NCBI GenBank assembly: GCA_002393815.1
Contig: DGUB01000038.1
Location: forward strand, 1-12,808
Length of the DNA stretch: 12,808 bases
From: Ruminococcus sp. UBA4321
GTDB taxonomy: Bacteria; Bacillota; Clostridia; Oscillospirales; Ruminococcaceae
Direction: 5' to 3'
The notes below the pieces were generated by a model that was not told where the DNA came from, did not search any database, and was given only the letters and a program-made list of their open reading frames with translations. Positions 1 to 7,373 of the stretch are shown here, one piece after another. The position numbers and the translations under genes were made by a program. Position 1 is the stretch's first letter. Every line of letters begins with the position of its first letter.

Positions 1-194
1 TCTATTTCAGAACTACTGACGTTACAGGTACAATCACTCTGCCCGAAGGCACTGAAATGTGCCGTCCTGGCGACAACGTTGAAATGGACGTTGAACTGAT
101 TACTCCTATCGCTATCGAACAGAATCTGCGTTTCGCTATCCGTGAAGGCGGCAGAACTGTTGGTTCCGGCGTTGTTATCGCTATCAACGAATAA
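1..194 (+). CDS. tuf: Elongation factor Tu, C-terminal 63 residues (5' truncated by window edge)
   Basis: The frame opens at base 3 and ends with TAA at 192-194. The product is the last beta-barrel domain (domain III) of EF-Tu, the GTPase that delivers aminoacyl-tRNA to the ribosome. It is recognised by [15 protein letters not shown], the PGDNV segment and the near-invariant [17 protein letters not shown] close to the end. Arginines are CGT, CGC and AGA only, as expected for a very highly expressed gene. The start and the G domain lie outside the window. A strong terminator 17 bases after the stop separates it from the mannanase. Identification is secure; whether this is the only tuf copy cannot be seen. 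Confidence 0.97.
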   Translation, partial: YFRTTDVTGTITLPEGTEMCRPGDNVEMDVELITPIAIEQNLRFAIREGGRTVGSGVVIAINE

Positions 195-211
195 TTTCAT
201 TCGCAATTTTC

Positions 212-241
212 AGAAGACAGGCTTTTGCCTGTCTTCTTTTT
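212..241 (+). terminator. Rho-independent terminator of tuf
   Basis: A perfect 11-bp stem (212-222 with 227-237, core GACAGGC/GCCTGTC) closes a TTTT loop and is followed by a short T-run. It lies 17 bases after the tuf stop and would insulate the mannanase gene from tuf transcription. Confidence 0.93.
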
Positions 242-261
242 GTTTCTGCTATTGGTAAAAA

Positions 262-294
262 TGCATAAAAATATTTGGCATTTTGCATAAAAAT
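262..294 (+). repeat. Two 11-bp direct repeats upstream of the mannanase promoter
   Basis: TGCATAAAAAT occurs exactly at 262-272 and again at 284-294. The copies start 22 bp apart, close to two helical turns, so they lie on the same DNA face. The second ends 12 bp before the -35 box. The placement suits an activator or other regulator site for the mannanase gene; this role is inferred. AT-rich background makes some chance similarity possible. Confidence 0.5.
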
Positions 295-306
295 CCCGGT
301 TCTGTC

Positions 307-335
307 TTGCAAAGATTTACAGAGCGTGATATAAT
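307..335 (+). promoter_or_regulatory. Sigma-A promoter of the mannanase gene
   Basis: A -35 box TTGCAA (307-312) is separated by 17 bp from a perfect -10 box TATAAT (330-335), which is preceded by TGA (327-329), the extended -10 signature. The leader is about 40 nt and contains the ribosome site GAGGAGG at 367-373, 10 nt before the ATG. Confidence 0.85.
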
Positions 336-383
336 GAAACTATATTCGCAGAATATGCAATTTTTTGAGGAGGAAGATGTATT

Positions 384-2699
384 ATGTCAAAGAAAAAATT
401 AACGGGCGGTATCATGGCTGCTGCTATGGCTCTGAACTGCCTCGCAGCAATGCCGTTTGCAGTATCTGCTGCTGAAGTAAAGGTAGAGTGCGAAACAGGT
501 ACTCTGACCGGTACCGGAGGTGTCAAAACTGACGTGAAAGGTTATTCCGGAGAGGGCTATATGTATCTGGAAGATAACGGCGATGTGATTGATATTCCCG
601 TTACTGTGGAAACTGCCGGCATGTATGATTTGAAAATCTGCTATCAGAATGACTTTGGCGGGGACAAGATTCAGAATATTGTCATCAACGGCACGGATGC
701 CGGACAGATGAGCTTCCCGGTTTCCAAGGAATGGGCAGTTCTGGATTTCGGCGCAGTCAAGCTCAATGCCGGTGAAAATACTGTGACCATCAAGGGCAGC
801 TGGGGCTGGACAAACTTCGACTATATCACACTGGAAGAAGCTTCTCTTGCAGAAATCAAGGCAACTCAGACAGCTACCTGTGATGCAGATGCTACCAAGG
901 AAACAAAGGCTCTGATGGCTTATCTTGCCAGCGTATACGGCGAACATATTATTTCCGGTCAGCAGGAAATCTATGCTTATGGTCCGCATGACTTTGAATA
1001 TGAATTTGATTACATCAAGGAAAAGACCGGCAAACTTCCAGCAATCCGCGGTTTTGACTATGGTAACTTCTGCTGCCCGGCATTCGGCAGTGATGACGGT
1101 TCTACCGACAGAGTTCTCGCATGGGCTGCCAAGGGCGGTATCGCTACGGCTTCATTCCATCTGAACGTGCCGACAGAGTTTGAAAGCTACGAAATCGGCA
1201 GCAAAATCGCATGGGACAAGACAACTTATTCCCAGAATACGGATTTCTCTCCGTCCAAGGCTGCAACCGAAGGCACAAAGGAAAATCAGTACTATACACA
1301 GGCTCTCGACACCCTCGCAGAACAGTTCCTGATTCTTCAGGAAAAAGGCGTTCCGGTTATCTGGAGACCGCTCCACGAAGCAGAAGGCAGCGGCGGTGAA
1401 AACGGTTCTTGGTTCTGGTGGGGCAGAGAAGGTTCTAAGGCTTACAGAGAACTGTATATCTATACTTACAAGTACCTGACCGAAACCAAAGGCTGCCATA
1501 ACTTAATCTGGGAATGGAACAGCTATGCTTATTCCACTTCCGAAAACTGGTATCCGGGCGATGCTTATGTAGATATTATCGGCTATGACAAGTATAACTG
1601 CACTGACTGGAGTACCGGTTCCGCAGTTCTGAAACATAACGATTCTGCAATTTCCAGCACGTTCTATACAATTATGGAAAAATATAACAGTGCCAAGATG
1701 ATTGCTATGGCAGAATGCGACAGCTTCTCTACCGTGGAAAATCTGACAACGGAAAAAGCAGGCTGGCTCTACTTCATGCCCTGGTATGACGGCGGCTCTG
1801 ATGATATTAACTTCCTGAGCAATCCGGTATTCAATACAGAAGAAGACCTGATTGCCATGTATCAGAGTGATTACTGCATTACTCTGGACGAACTGCCGAA
1901 GTTCAGCGATATCGAAATCGACCCTACGGAAACCAATGCAGTTGTCAACACAGAACCCACAGAACCCGAAGAAGGTCATGCTGTTATCGGTGCTGACGGC
2001 AAGGGCAATTTCAGCATTGACCTGCCCGAAGCCGGCGATACTGTTTGCATTACAGTTTCTCTGCCGAGCGGTGCAACTTATGCAAACGGCGGTCTTGGTG
2101 TCAGCATTGCGCTCGACGGTGTATACTACTGGGCTAACGTGCAGTGGGAAGCTAAAAAATCCGGCACGATTGAGCTGAATCTTGCTGACAATCTGCTGAA
2201 TGTGACTTACAATGACGCAGACAACAACCCTGTTGAAGTAGAAGATGAAGCCATTCTGACAGCTGTCAAGGAAGCACTCAGCAAACAAACTTCTTTCCAG
2301 GGTCAGGTATGGTATGTCGATAAAGGCACAAGCGCAGATGTGGCTATCACAGACGCTTGGATTAAGGCAGCAGGCACAGAAGACCCGACTGAACCTTCTG
2401 ACGAACCGTCAGAACCTTCTGAAGAACCGACAGATGATACAACTCCTACAGAAGAAGCCAGCGGTACTCCCGGCGTTCTGCCGCCCGGCGACAAGTACGG
2501 CGATGCCGACCACAGCGGCAAGGTAGATATTCTGGACGTTATCACTGTCAACAGAGCAATTCTCGGCAAGGAAAAACTTGACGAAGATGCAGTAAAGCGT
2601 ATTGACCTGAACGGAAACAACAAACCGGATGCCAGCGATTCCCTGACTATCATGAAGCTGATTGTCGGTCTGGTAACAGAAGCTGACCTGTTCAAATAA
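384..2699 (+). CDS. Secreted cellulosomal beta-mannanase, CBM35-GH26-X-dockerin
   Basis: A 771-residue exported endo-beta-1,4-mannanase. Residues 1-29 are a signal peptide (KKK, hydrophobic stretch, likely cut at VSA-A). Residues about 30-152 are a CBM35-like beta-sandwich. Residues about 163-495 are the GH26 barrel: WRPLHE carries the acid/base Glu332, GSWFWWG follows it, and Glu444 in AMAEC is the likely nucleophile, about the spacing known in family GH26. An acidic Pro/Thr linker follows, then a beta-rich module (about 531-663) that I cannot assign, possibly another carbohydrate-binding module. A second Glu/Pro/Ser linker leads to a C-terminal dockerin (703-771) with two calcium loops (D707-D709-S711-D718 and D741-N743-N745-D752). 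The dockerin implies attachment to a scaffoldin. The gene stands alone between two terminators, with no other carbohydrate genes nearby. Confidence 0.93.
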   Translation: MSKKKLTGGIMAAAMALNCLAAMPFAVSAAEVKVECETGTLTGTGGVKTDVKGYSGEGYMYLEDNGDVIDIPVTVETAGMYDLKICYQNDFGGDKIQNIVINGTDAGQMSFPVSKEWAVLDFGAVKLNAGENTVTIKGSWGWTNFDYITLEEASLAEIKATQTATCDADATKETKALMAYLASVYGEHIISGQQEIYAYGPHDFEYEFDYIKEKTGKLPAIRGFDYGNFCCPAFGSDDGSTDRVLAWAAKGGIATASFHLNVPTEFESYEIGSKIAWDKTTYSQNTDFSPSKAATEGTKENQYYTQALDTLAEQFLILQEKGVPVIWRPLHEAEGSGGENGSWFWWGREGSKAYRELYIYTYKYLTETKGCHNLIWEWNSYAYSTSENWYPGDAYVDIIGYDKYNCTDWSTGSAVLKHNDSAISSTFYTIMEKYNSAKMIAMAECDSFSTVENLTTEKAGWLYFMPWYDGGSDDINFLSNPVFNTEEDLIAMYQSDYCITLDELPKFSDIEIDPTETNAVVNTEPTEPEEGHAVIGADGKGNFSIDLPEAGDTVCITVSLPSGATYANGGLGVSIALDGVYYWANVQWEAKKSGTIELNLADNLLNVTYNDADNNPVEVEDEAILTAVKEALSKQTSFQGQVWYVDKGTSADVAITDAWIKAAGTEDPTEPSDEPSEPSEEPTDDTTPTEEASGTPGVLPPGDKYGDADHSGKVDILDVITVNRAILGKEKLDEDAVKRIDLNGNNKPDASDSLTIMKLIVGLVTEADLFK

Positions 2700-2714
2700 T
2701 TTGATAAGAAAATA

Positions 2715-2750
2715 AAAAATTGCCGCACCTGAAAAGATGCGGCAGTTTTT
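2715..2750. terminator. Bidirectional terminator between mannanase and rpoD
   Basis: TGCCGCA (2721-2727) pairs with TGCGGCA (2738-2744). An A-run on the left and a T-run on the right extend the stem, so U-tracts form in both directions. It serves the convergent mannanase (+) and rpoD (-) transcripts, lying 15 bases after the first stop and 10 bases from the second. Confidence 0.9.
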
Positions 2751-2760
2751 GTTGTTCTGC

Positions 2761-3861
2761 TTAGTCAAGAAAATCTTTTACTTTCTTGCTTCTGCTGGGA
2801 TGACGGAGTTTTCTGAGTGCCTTGGCTTCAATCTGGCGGATGCGTTCACGGGTCACGTTGAACTGTGCGCCGACTTCTTCCAGAGTGCGGGAACGTCCGT
2901 CAATCAGTCCGAATCTTAAACGGAGAACATTGGCTTCCCGGTCGGTCAGCGTGGAAAGTACTTCATCCAGCTGTTCTTTCAGCAGCGTGTGAGAAGCGGC
3001 ATCTGCCGGAGCAGGTGCATCATCATCCGGAATGAAATCACCGAGATGAGAATCCTCTTCTTCGCCGATGGGCGTTTCCAGAGAAACAGGATCCTGCGCA
3101 ATGCGCATGATTTCGCGGACACGCTCTACCGGAAGCTCCAGACGGTCAGCAATTTCTTCCGCGGACGGGTCGTGACCGTTTTCGTGCAGCAGCTGACTGG
3201 AAACTTTCTTGACTTTGGTGATGGTCTCTACCATATGCACCGGAATTCTGATGGTTCTTGCCTGGTCGGCAATGGCGCGGGTAATCGCCTGACGAATCCA
3301 CCATGTCGCATAGGTCGAGAATTTGAAGCCCTTGTTATAGTCGAATTTTTCCACAGCCTTGATTAAGCCGAGATTGCCTTCCTGAATCAGGTCAAGGAAC
3401 TGCATTCCTCTGCCGACATATTTTTTGGCAATGCTGACAACCAGACGGAGATTTGCTTCGGAAAGACGCTGTTTGGCTCTTTTCGCTTCCAGGGGCGTGC
3501 CTTCTGCCATCAGGCGGGCAAGTTCAATTTCTTCATCACCGGACAGAAGCGGCACACGACCGATTTCTTTCAGGTAGATTTTCACAGGGTCATCCACGGC
3601 AAGACCTTCGGCGGAAAGTGCGGCATCCAAATCATCATCCGGGTTGTCGCTGATTTCGAGATGATTCAAATCAAAATTATCATCGACGATATTATTATCA
3701 ATAATTTCGATATTATGCTGTTCGCAGTTGTCATAGAAAGAATTGAGCTGGTCAGCATCGAAATCCATTTCTTCGAGCGCATCGGTAATCTGCTTGGTTG
3801 TCAGTTTGCCGGTGGCTTTTCCTCTTTCGAGCAGGGCTTCAATTGTAGACTTCTTGTCCAT
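2761..3861 (-). CDS. rpoD: Primary RNA polymerase sigma factor (sigma-70/SigA)
   Basis: A 366-residue housekeeping sigma factor that gives RNA polymerase its promoter specificity. Residues 1-55 are region 1.1-like, followed by an acidic Asp/Asn-rich stretch (55-90). [12 protein letters not shown] (about 90-101) is region 1.2. Region 2 (about 133-205) contains [23 protein letters not shown] and the promoter-melting [16 protein letters not shown]. Region 3 follows, and region 4 (about 296-360) ends in the helix-turn-helix [20 protein letters not shown] that reads the -35 box. The length matches Firmicutes SigA; the large non-conserved insert of E. coli RpoD is absent. AAGGAGG at 3869-3875 (7-nt spacer) fixes the start. 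Only 16 bases separate it from the dnaG stop, so the two are co-transcribed, as in the classical macromolecular synthesis operon. Confidence 0.98.
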   Translation of the reverse strand: MDKKSTIEALLERGKATGKLTTKQITDALEEMDFDADQLNSFYDNCEQHNIEIIDNNIVDDNFDLNHLEISDNPDDDLDAALSAEGLAVDDPVKIYLKEIGRVPLLSGDEEIELARLMAEGTPLEAKRAKQRLSEANLRLVVSIAKKYVGRGMQFLDLIQEGNLGLIKAVEKFDYNKGFKFSTYATWWIRQAITRAIADQARTIRIPVHMVETITKVKKVSSQLLHENGHDPSAEEIADRLELPVERVREIMRIAQDPVSLETPIGEEEDSHLGDFIPDDDAPAPADAASHTLLKEQLDEVLSTLTDREANVLRLRFGLIDGRSRTLEEVGAQFNVTRERIRQIEAKALRKLRHPSRSKKVKDFLD

Positions 3862-3877
3862 TCTGATTCCTCCTTAG

Positions 3878-5650
3878 TTAAGTAAAGCTGGTTTCTTTCT
3901 TTTTATTTGCAAAGAACTGTGATAGTTCCTCGTCAGACAGATTAGATTTGTCTGCAATCTGATTCTGTGCAGAATGCAGATTCCGGATACAGTCATCCAC
4001 CGCATCCGGATTGATTTTGTCGCGGTAATAGACAAAAATCCGGGTAATGCGGCACATTTCCTCGGCGGAGAAGCAGTCGCCTGTCAGCGAGGGAATGAAC
4101 CATGTACAGCCGGGCAGAATCCGGCAGAGAACCTGATAAATTTTTCTATGGAAATCTGTCATAAAATCTTCCGGCAGAAGCCGGGAAGTGACAGAAAAAT
4201 ACTCTTTCGGATGGCGCATCAGGGCGGCAAGCACCAGTTCTTCCGATTCGTTTTCTTTGAGATGTTCCCGTGCCTGCGGATTGATTTCATCTCTGGCACG
4301 GAATCTGTTTTCGGCTTGGTTATGAAAATTTTCATTTCCATTGTACTTTTCTTGTTTTTTGCGGAATTTTATGATTTCCTCTTTCAGGATTTGCGGACGG
4401 ATGTCAAGTTCCTGTGCGGTTCTGTTCAGGTAGACTTCCTGTTCTTTGGCGTTGCCGATTTCGGCAAGAACTTTCACACTCTGACGGAGATAGGAAATTT
4501 TTCCGTTTTCGGTCTGCAAGTCCAGACCGCTGCGGCATCTGTCAAGTTGAAAATCCGTGACATTCCGGGCATTGTTCAGCAGCAGCCGGAAGCGTTCCGC
4601 CCCGAATCGCTTGATATATTCGTCCGGGTCTTTGGCATCTTCGTCAATATGCAGAATTTTCGCCGGAAGTCCGACCGCGTGAAAATGGCGGATTGCTTTC
4701 TGTGTGGCATTCTGTCCGGCGTTGTCGCTGTCATAGGAGATAATCACAGTATCAGCATACTGCGCAATCAGCCGTGCCTGCTGGGGCGTGATAGCCGTTC
4801 CGAGCGTGGCAACGGCATTCCGGAAACCTGCCTGATAAAGCGCGATAACATCCATATAACCTTCTGCAAGGATAAACGTGCCGGGAGTATTCCGCCCGGC
4901 GAAGTGCAGGGAGAATAAATTTCTGCCCTTGTCGAAAACAGGTGTATCACTGGTGTTGAGATATTTCGGCTTGCTGTCGTCAAGAACGCGACCGCCGAAG
5001 CCTATCACATGCTTCTGCATGTCCATGATGGGAAATATCACTCTGTTCCGGAAATTGTCATAGACACTGCCGTTTTCGCTTTTCCGGCAGACGTTGGCGA
5101 GAATCAGTTCTTCTTCGGAATAGCCTTTTTTCATCAGATAATTCCGGAGCTGATGCCAGTCATCCGGCGCATAGCCAAGCCCGTAACTCCGGACGGTCTG
5201 CGGTGAAAGCTTTCGCTTTGCGAAATAGGCAAGTCCTCTTTTGTCAGAGCCTGTCAGCAGATTTTTATAATAGAAATTCGCGGTTTCGCGGTTGATTTCA
5301 TAACAGCGTTCCCGTCTGCGGAGAATCCGGCTTGCTTCTTCCGGAGACTGTTCCGGAATTTGCAGACCGCTCCGTTCGGCGAGTATCTGTACAGCTTCCT
5401 GATAGGAAAGTCCTGTTATTTTCAGCATCAGGAAGGTAATCACGTCACCGCCTGCGCCGCAGCCGGAACAGCTGAAATTATGCGTTTCCGGATAAATGAT
5501 ACAGGATTTTCCCGTTTCGGAATGGAACGGACAGGAACACGCAAACCCGTGACCGCATTCATTCAGAGGAATATGAAACCGCCGGAATTCTTCTGCAACC
5601 GGATTCTTTTCAAGAAGTGTGAACAGAAATTCATCAGGAAATGACTTCAT
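3878..5650 (-). CDS. dnaG: DNA primase, catalytic copy (DnaG1)
   Basis: A 590-residue DnaG-type primase that makes RNA primers at the replication fork. Zinc ligands C40, H43, C61 and C64 are present. The polymerase core has FRNRVIFPI (200-207) and GFGGRVL. The TOPRIM centre is complete: EGYMD (E263, D267), YDSD (D307, D309) and KDPDE (D341, D343). About 130 C-terminal residues resemble the helicase-binding domain. Its zinc domain is odd: where canonical primases have LKK-G before CPFH and EKTPSF after it, this protein has PLNECG and ETGKSCI, so the basic template-contact motifs are missing. The ATG overlaps the stop of the upstream paralogue (ATGA), with a weak GGTGA site, so translation is probably coupled. 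CGG is a common Arg codon. It is the only copy here with an intact catalytic centre and so presumably the essential primase. Confidence 0.95.
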   Translation of the reverse strand: MKSFPDEFLFTLLEKNPVAEEFRRFHIPLNECGHGFACSCPFHSETGKSCIIYPETHNFSCSGCGAGGDVITFLMLKITGLSYQEAVQILAERSGLQIPEQSPEEASRILRRRERCYEINRETANFYYKNLLTGSDKRGLAYFAKRKLSPQTVRSYGLGYAPDDWHQLRNYLMKKGYSEEELILANVCRKSENGSVYDNFRNRVIFPIMDMQKHVIGFGGRVLDDSKPKYLNTSDTPVFDKGRNLFSLHFAGRNTPGTFILAEGYMDVIALYQAGFRNAVATLGTAITPQQARLIAQYADTVIISYDSDNAGQNATQKAIRHFHAVGLPAKILHIDEDAKDPDEYIKRFGAERFRLLLNNARNVTDFQLDRCRSGLDLQTENGKISYLRQSVKVLAEIGNAKEQEVYLNRTAQELDIRPQILKEEIIKFRKKQEKYNGNENFHNQAENRFRARDEINPQAREHLKENESEELVLAALMRHPKEYFSVTSRLLPEDFMTDFHRKIYQVLCRILPGCTWFIPSLTGDCFSAEEMCRITRIFVYYRDKINPDAVDDCIRNLHSAQNQIADKSNLSDEELSQFFANKKKETSFT

Positions 5651-7272
5651 AAAATCACCGTCTTTCCGGGCGATTTCAGCACTTTGATACAGGCTTCCGT
5701 ACTTTCGGAAGTGAATTCAATTTCCTGATATTTTTTCAGGAGTGCAGAAAGTTCCGGAGGCGTATCACCGGGAATTCCTCCGGATTCGCAAAGAAGCTGA
5801 TACAGCTGTCTGTAAGATTCTGTCACAAAATGTTCCGGAGAAAGGTTTTCCTGAACATTCCGGATTTCTTCCGGAAATCGCGAAAGATAGACAAGAATCT
5901 GTTCTTCCGCTCTGCGCTGTTTCAGATTCGGCTGATTGATGCCGAATAGTTCAGACTTGTCCAGAGAACGTGAATTCCTGGTGTCAGATTTTGGTTTCTT
6001 ATGATGCAGCCTGTCAATTTCAGATTGCAGCTGTTCCGGGGTGAGATTTAATTTTTCAGCAGTCTGATTCAGGTAAATTTCCCGTTCGAGAGGATTTCTA
6101 ATGCCGGAAAGTACCTTGGCAGATTTCTGAATCATGGCAGGTCTGTCCTGCTGTTTGTCAAGCCCTTTCCAGGAATCCTGTAAGGCAGTCTGCACCGCAT
6201 CTCCGGCATGTTCGAGGAGATTCCGGAATGCTTCATTCCCGTATTTCCGGATAAATCCGGCAGAATCCTGCGCATCCTGCAAGCCGACCACCCGGACGGC
6301 AAGACCGGCATCACTGCAAAGATTCCGGATTTTCTGAATCTCGCCGTAACCGGAGGCACTGCTCGAAATCAGGATAATTTCTTTTGCATACTGCATGATT
6401 GCCTGTGCGTGATACGCTGTAAAATCTTCCGGAACGGCTATGACATTTTCAAATCCTGCCTGATAAACCGCTGCCGTACAGAAATAATCTTCTGCCAGAA
6501 TCATAGATTTTGCGTTTTCGGAATTCCGGGCAATCTGGAGAGAAAAAACAGTTCTGTTCCGGCTGGAGACGGGAGTATCTTCCGTGATGAGAAACGGCGG
6601 CTTTTCCTGTTCGACAGCTCTGCCGCCGAACGCGGTCACATTTCCGCGGAAATCCACAACGGGAAATATGATTCTGTGCCGGAATTTGTCATACAGCTTG
6701 TCATGCTGATTCCGGCGGCAGATTCCGGCAGTGAGAAGTTCTTCATCCGAATAGCCTTTCTGACGGAGATGATAATGCAGAGCCTGCCAGTCATCCGAAG
6801 CGTAGCCGATGGCATATTTTTTCACAGTTTCCGGCTGAATATGATAATATTTCAGATATTGCAGCCCGGTTTTATCAGAGCCTTTCAGGAGATTCAGATA
6901 ATAAAAATTTGCAGTTTCCCGGTTGATTTCCAGACATCTGTCACGGAACTGTGTTCTTCTTCGTTCTTCCGGATTCTGGGAAGGGACGGTCATGCCGCAT
7001 CTTTGTGCGAGCGTTCTGACAGCTTCCATATAGCTGACATTATCTGTCAGCATCACGAACTTGATAATATCGCCGCCGACTCCGCATCCGAAACAGTAGA
7101 AAGAAGAATTTTCCGGATAAATCGTACAGGACGGCGTTTTTTCAGAATGGAAAGGACAGCAGCAGACATAAATTCTGCCGCGTTTCTTCAAATCCGCGTA
7201 AGTGCGGAACATATCCACAATATCATTTGCCGATTTGAGCTGGGAAATAAATTCGTCCGGCAGTCTTGCCAT
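5647..7272 (-). CDS. Primase paralogue with degenerate TOPRIM centre (DnaG2)
   Basis: A 541-residue DnaG homologue, colinear with its downstream neighbour. The zinc domain is canonical: DLKKRG (27-32), C39-P-F-H42, EKTPS (44-48), C60 and C63, then GCGVGGDIIKF. The core keeps DKFRHRIIFPV and AFGGRAV. The TOPRIM centre has decayed: EGYMD is now EDYFC (E261 kept, Asp replaced by C265), YDSD is SSSA (303-306) and DPD is DSA (336-338). Four of the six acids equivalent to E. coli E265, D269, D309, D311, D345 and D347 are therefore lost, so RNA synthesis is unlikely. The C-terminus stops about 40 residues earlier than in the neighbour, removing the likely terminal helical hairpin of the helicase-binding domain. 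The 541-codon frame is intact, which argues for selection. SD AAGGAAGG (7282-7289) precedes the ATG. A regulatory or zinc-domain-donating role is inferred. Confidence 0.9.
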   Translation of the reverse strand: MARLPDEFISQLKSANDIVDMFRTYADLKKRGRIYVCCCPFHSEKTPSCTIYPENSSFYCFGCGVGGDIIKFVMLTDNVSYMEAVRTLAQRCGMTVPSQNPEERRRTQFRDRCLEINRETANFYYLNLLKGSDKTGLQYLKYYHIQPETVKKYAIGYASDDWQALHYHLRQKGYSDEELLTAGICRRNQHDKLYDKFRHRIIFPVVDFRGNVTAFGGRAVEQEKPPFLITEDTPVSSRNRTVFSLQIARNSENAKSMILAEDYFCTAAVYQAGFENVIAVPEDFTAYHAQAIMQYAKEIILISSSASGYGEIQKIRNLCSDAGLAVRVVGLQDAQDSAGFIRKYGNEAFRNLLEHAGDAVQTALQDSWKGLDKQQDRPAMIQKSAKVLSGIRNPLEREIYLNQTAEKLNLTPEQLQSEIDRLHHKKPKSDTRNSRSLDKSELFGINQPNLKQRRAEEQILVYLSRFPEEIRNVQENLSPEHFVTESYRQLYQLLCESGGIPGDTPPELSALLKKYQEIEFTSESTEACIKVLKSPGKTVIL

Positions 7273-7295
7273 CAGAAAACACCTTCCTTATTTTT

Positions 7296-7309
7296 AGACG
7301 TTTTCGTCT
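7296..7309 (-). promoter_or_regulatory. Small hairpin at the predicted 5' end of the primase-rpoD mRNA
   Basis: AGACG (7296-7300) and CGTCT (7305-7309) form a 5-bp stem with a four-base loop. Given the -10 box at 7317-7322, transcription should start near 7310, placing the hairpin at the extreme 5' end of the mRNA. Such hairpins can protect transcripts from 5'-end-dependent decay; that role is inferred. Confidence 0.4.
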
Positions 7310-7316
7310 CTGTTTT

Positions 7317-7322
7317 ATTATA
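7317..7322 (-). promoter_or_regulatory. -10 box of the primase-rpoD operon promoter
   Basis: On the minus strand there is a perfect TATAAT about 45 nt upstream of the DnaG2 start. The -35 region is poor: no good TTGACA match at 16-18 bp. The spacer contains an inverted repeat CCGGAACTCCGG (7327-7338), which could bind a regulator or simply reflect the abundance of CCGGA words here. Confidence 0.55.
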
Positions 7323-7373
7323 CGCACCGGAACTCCGGAAACCCTCTTTTTTTTTCGGAAATTTTTTCTGTGA

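Noticed and set aside
3878..7272. Tandem primases as an assembly duplication or a frameshifted single gene.
   Set aside because: Both frames run from zinc domain to C-terminal domain, differ throughout in sequence and have separate starts joined by an ATGA overlap.
7327..7338. CCGGAACTCCGG as a strong operator candidate.
   Set aside because: CCGGA and TTCCGG words are very frequent across the window, so the inverted repeat alone is weak evidence; kept only as a note under the operon promoter.
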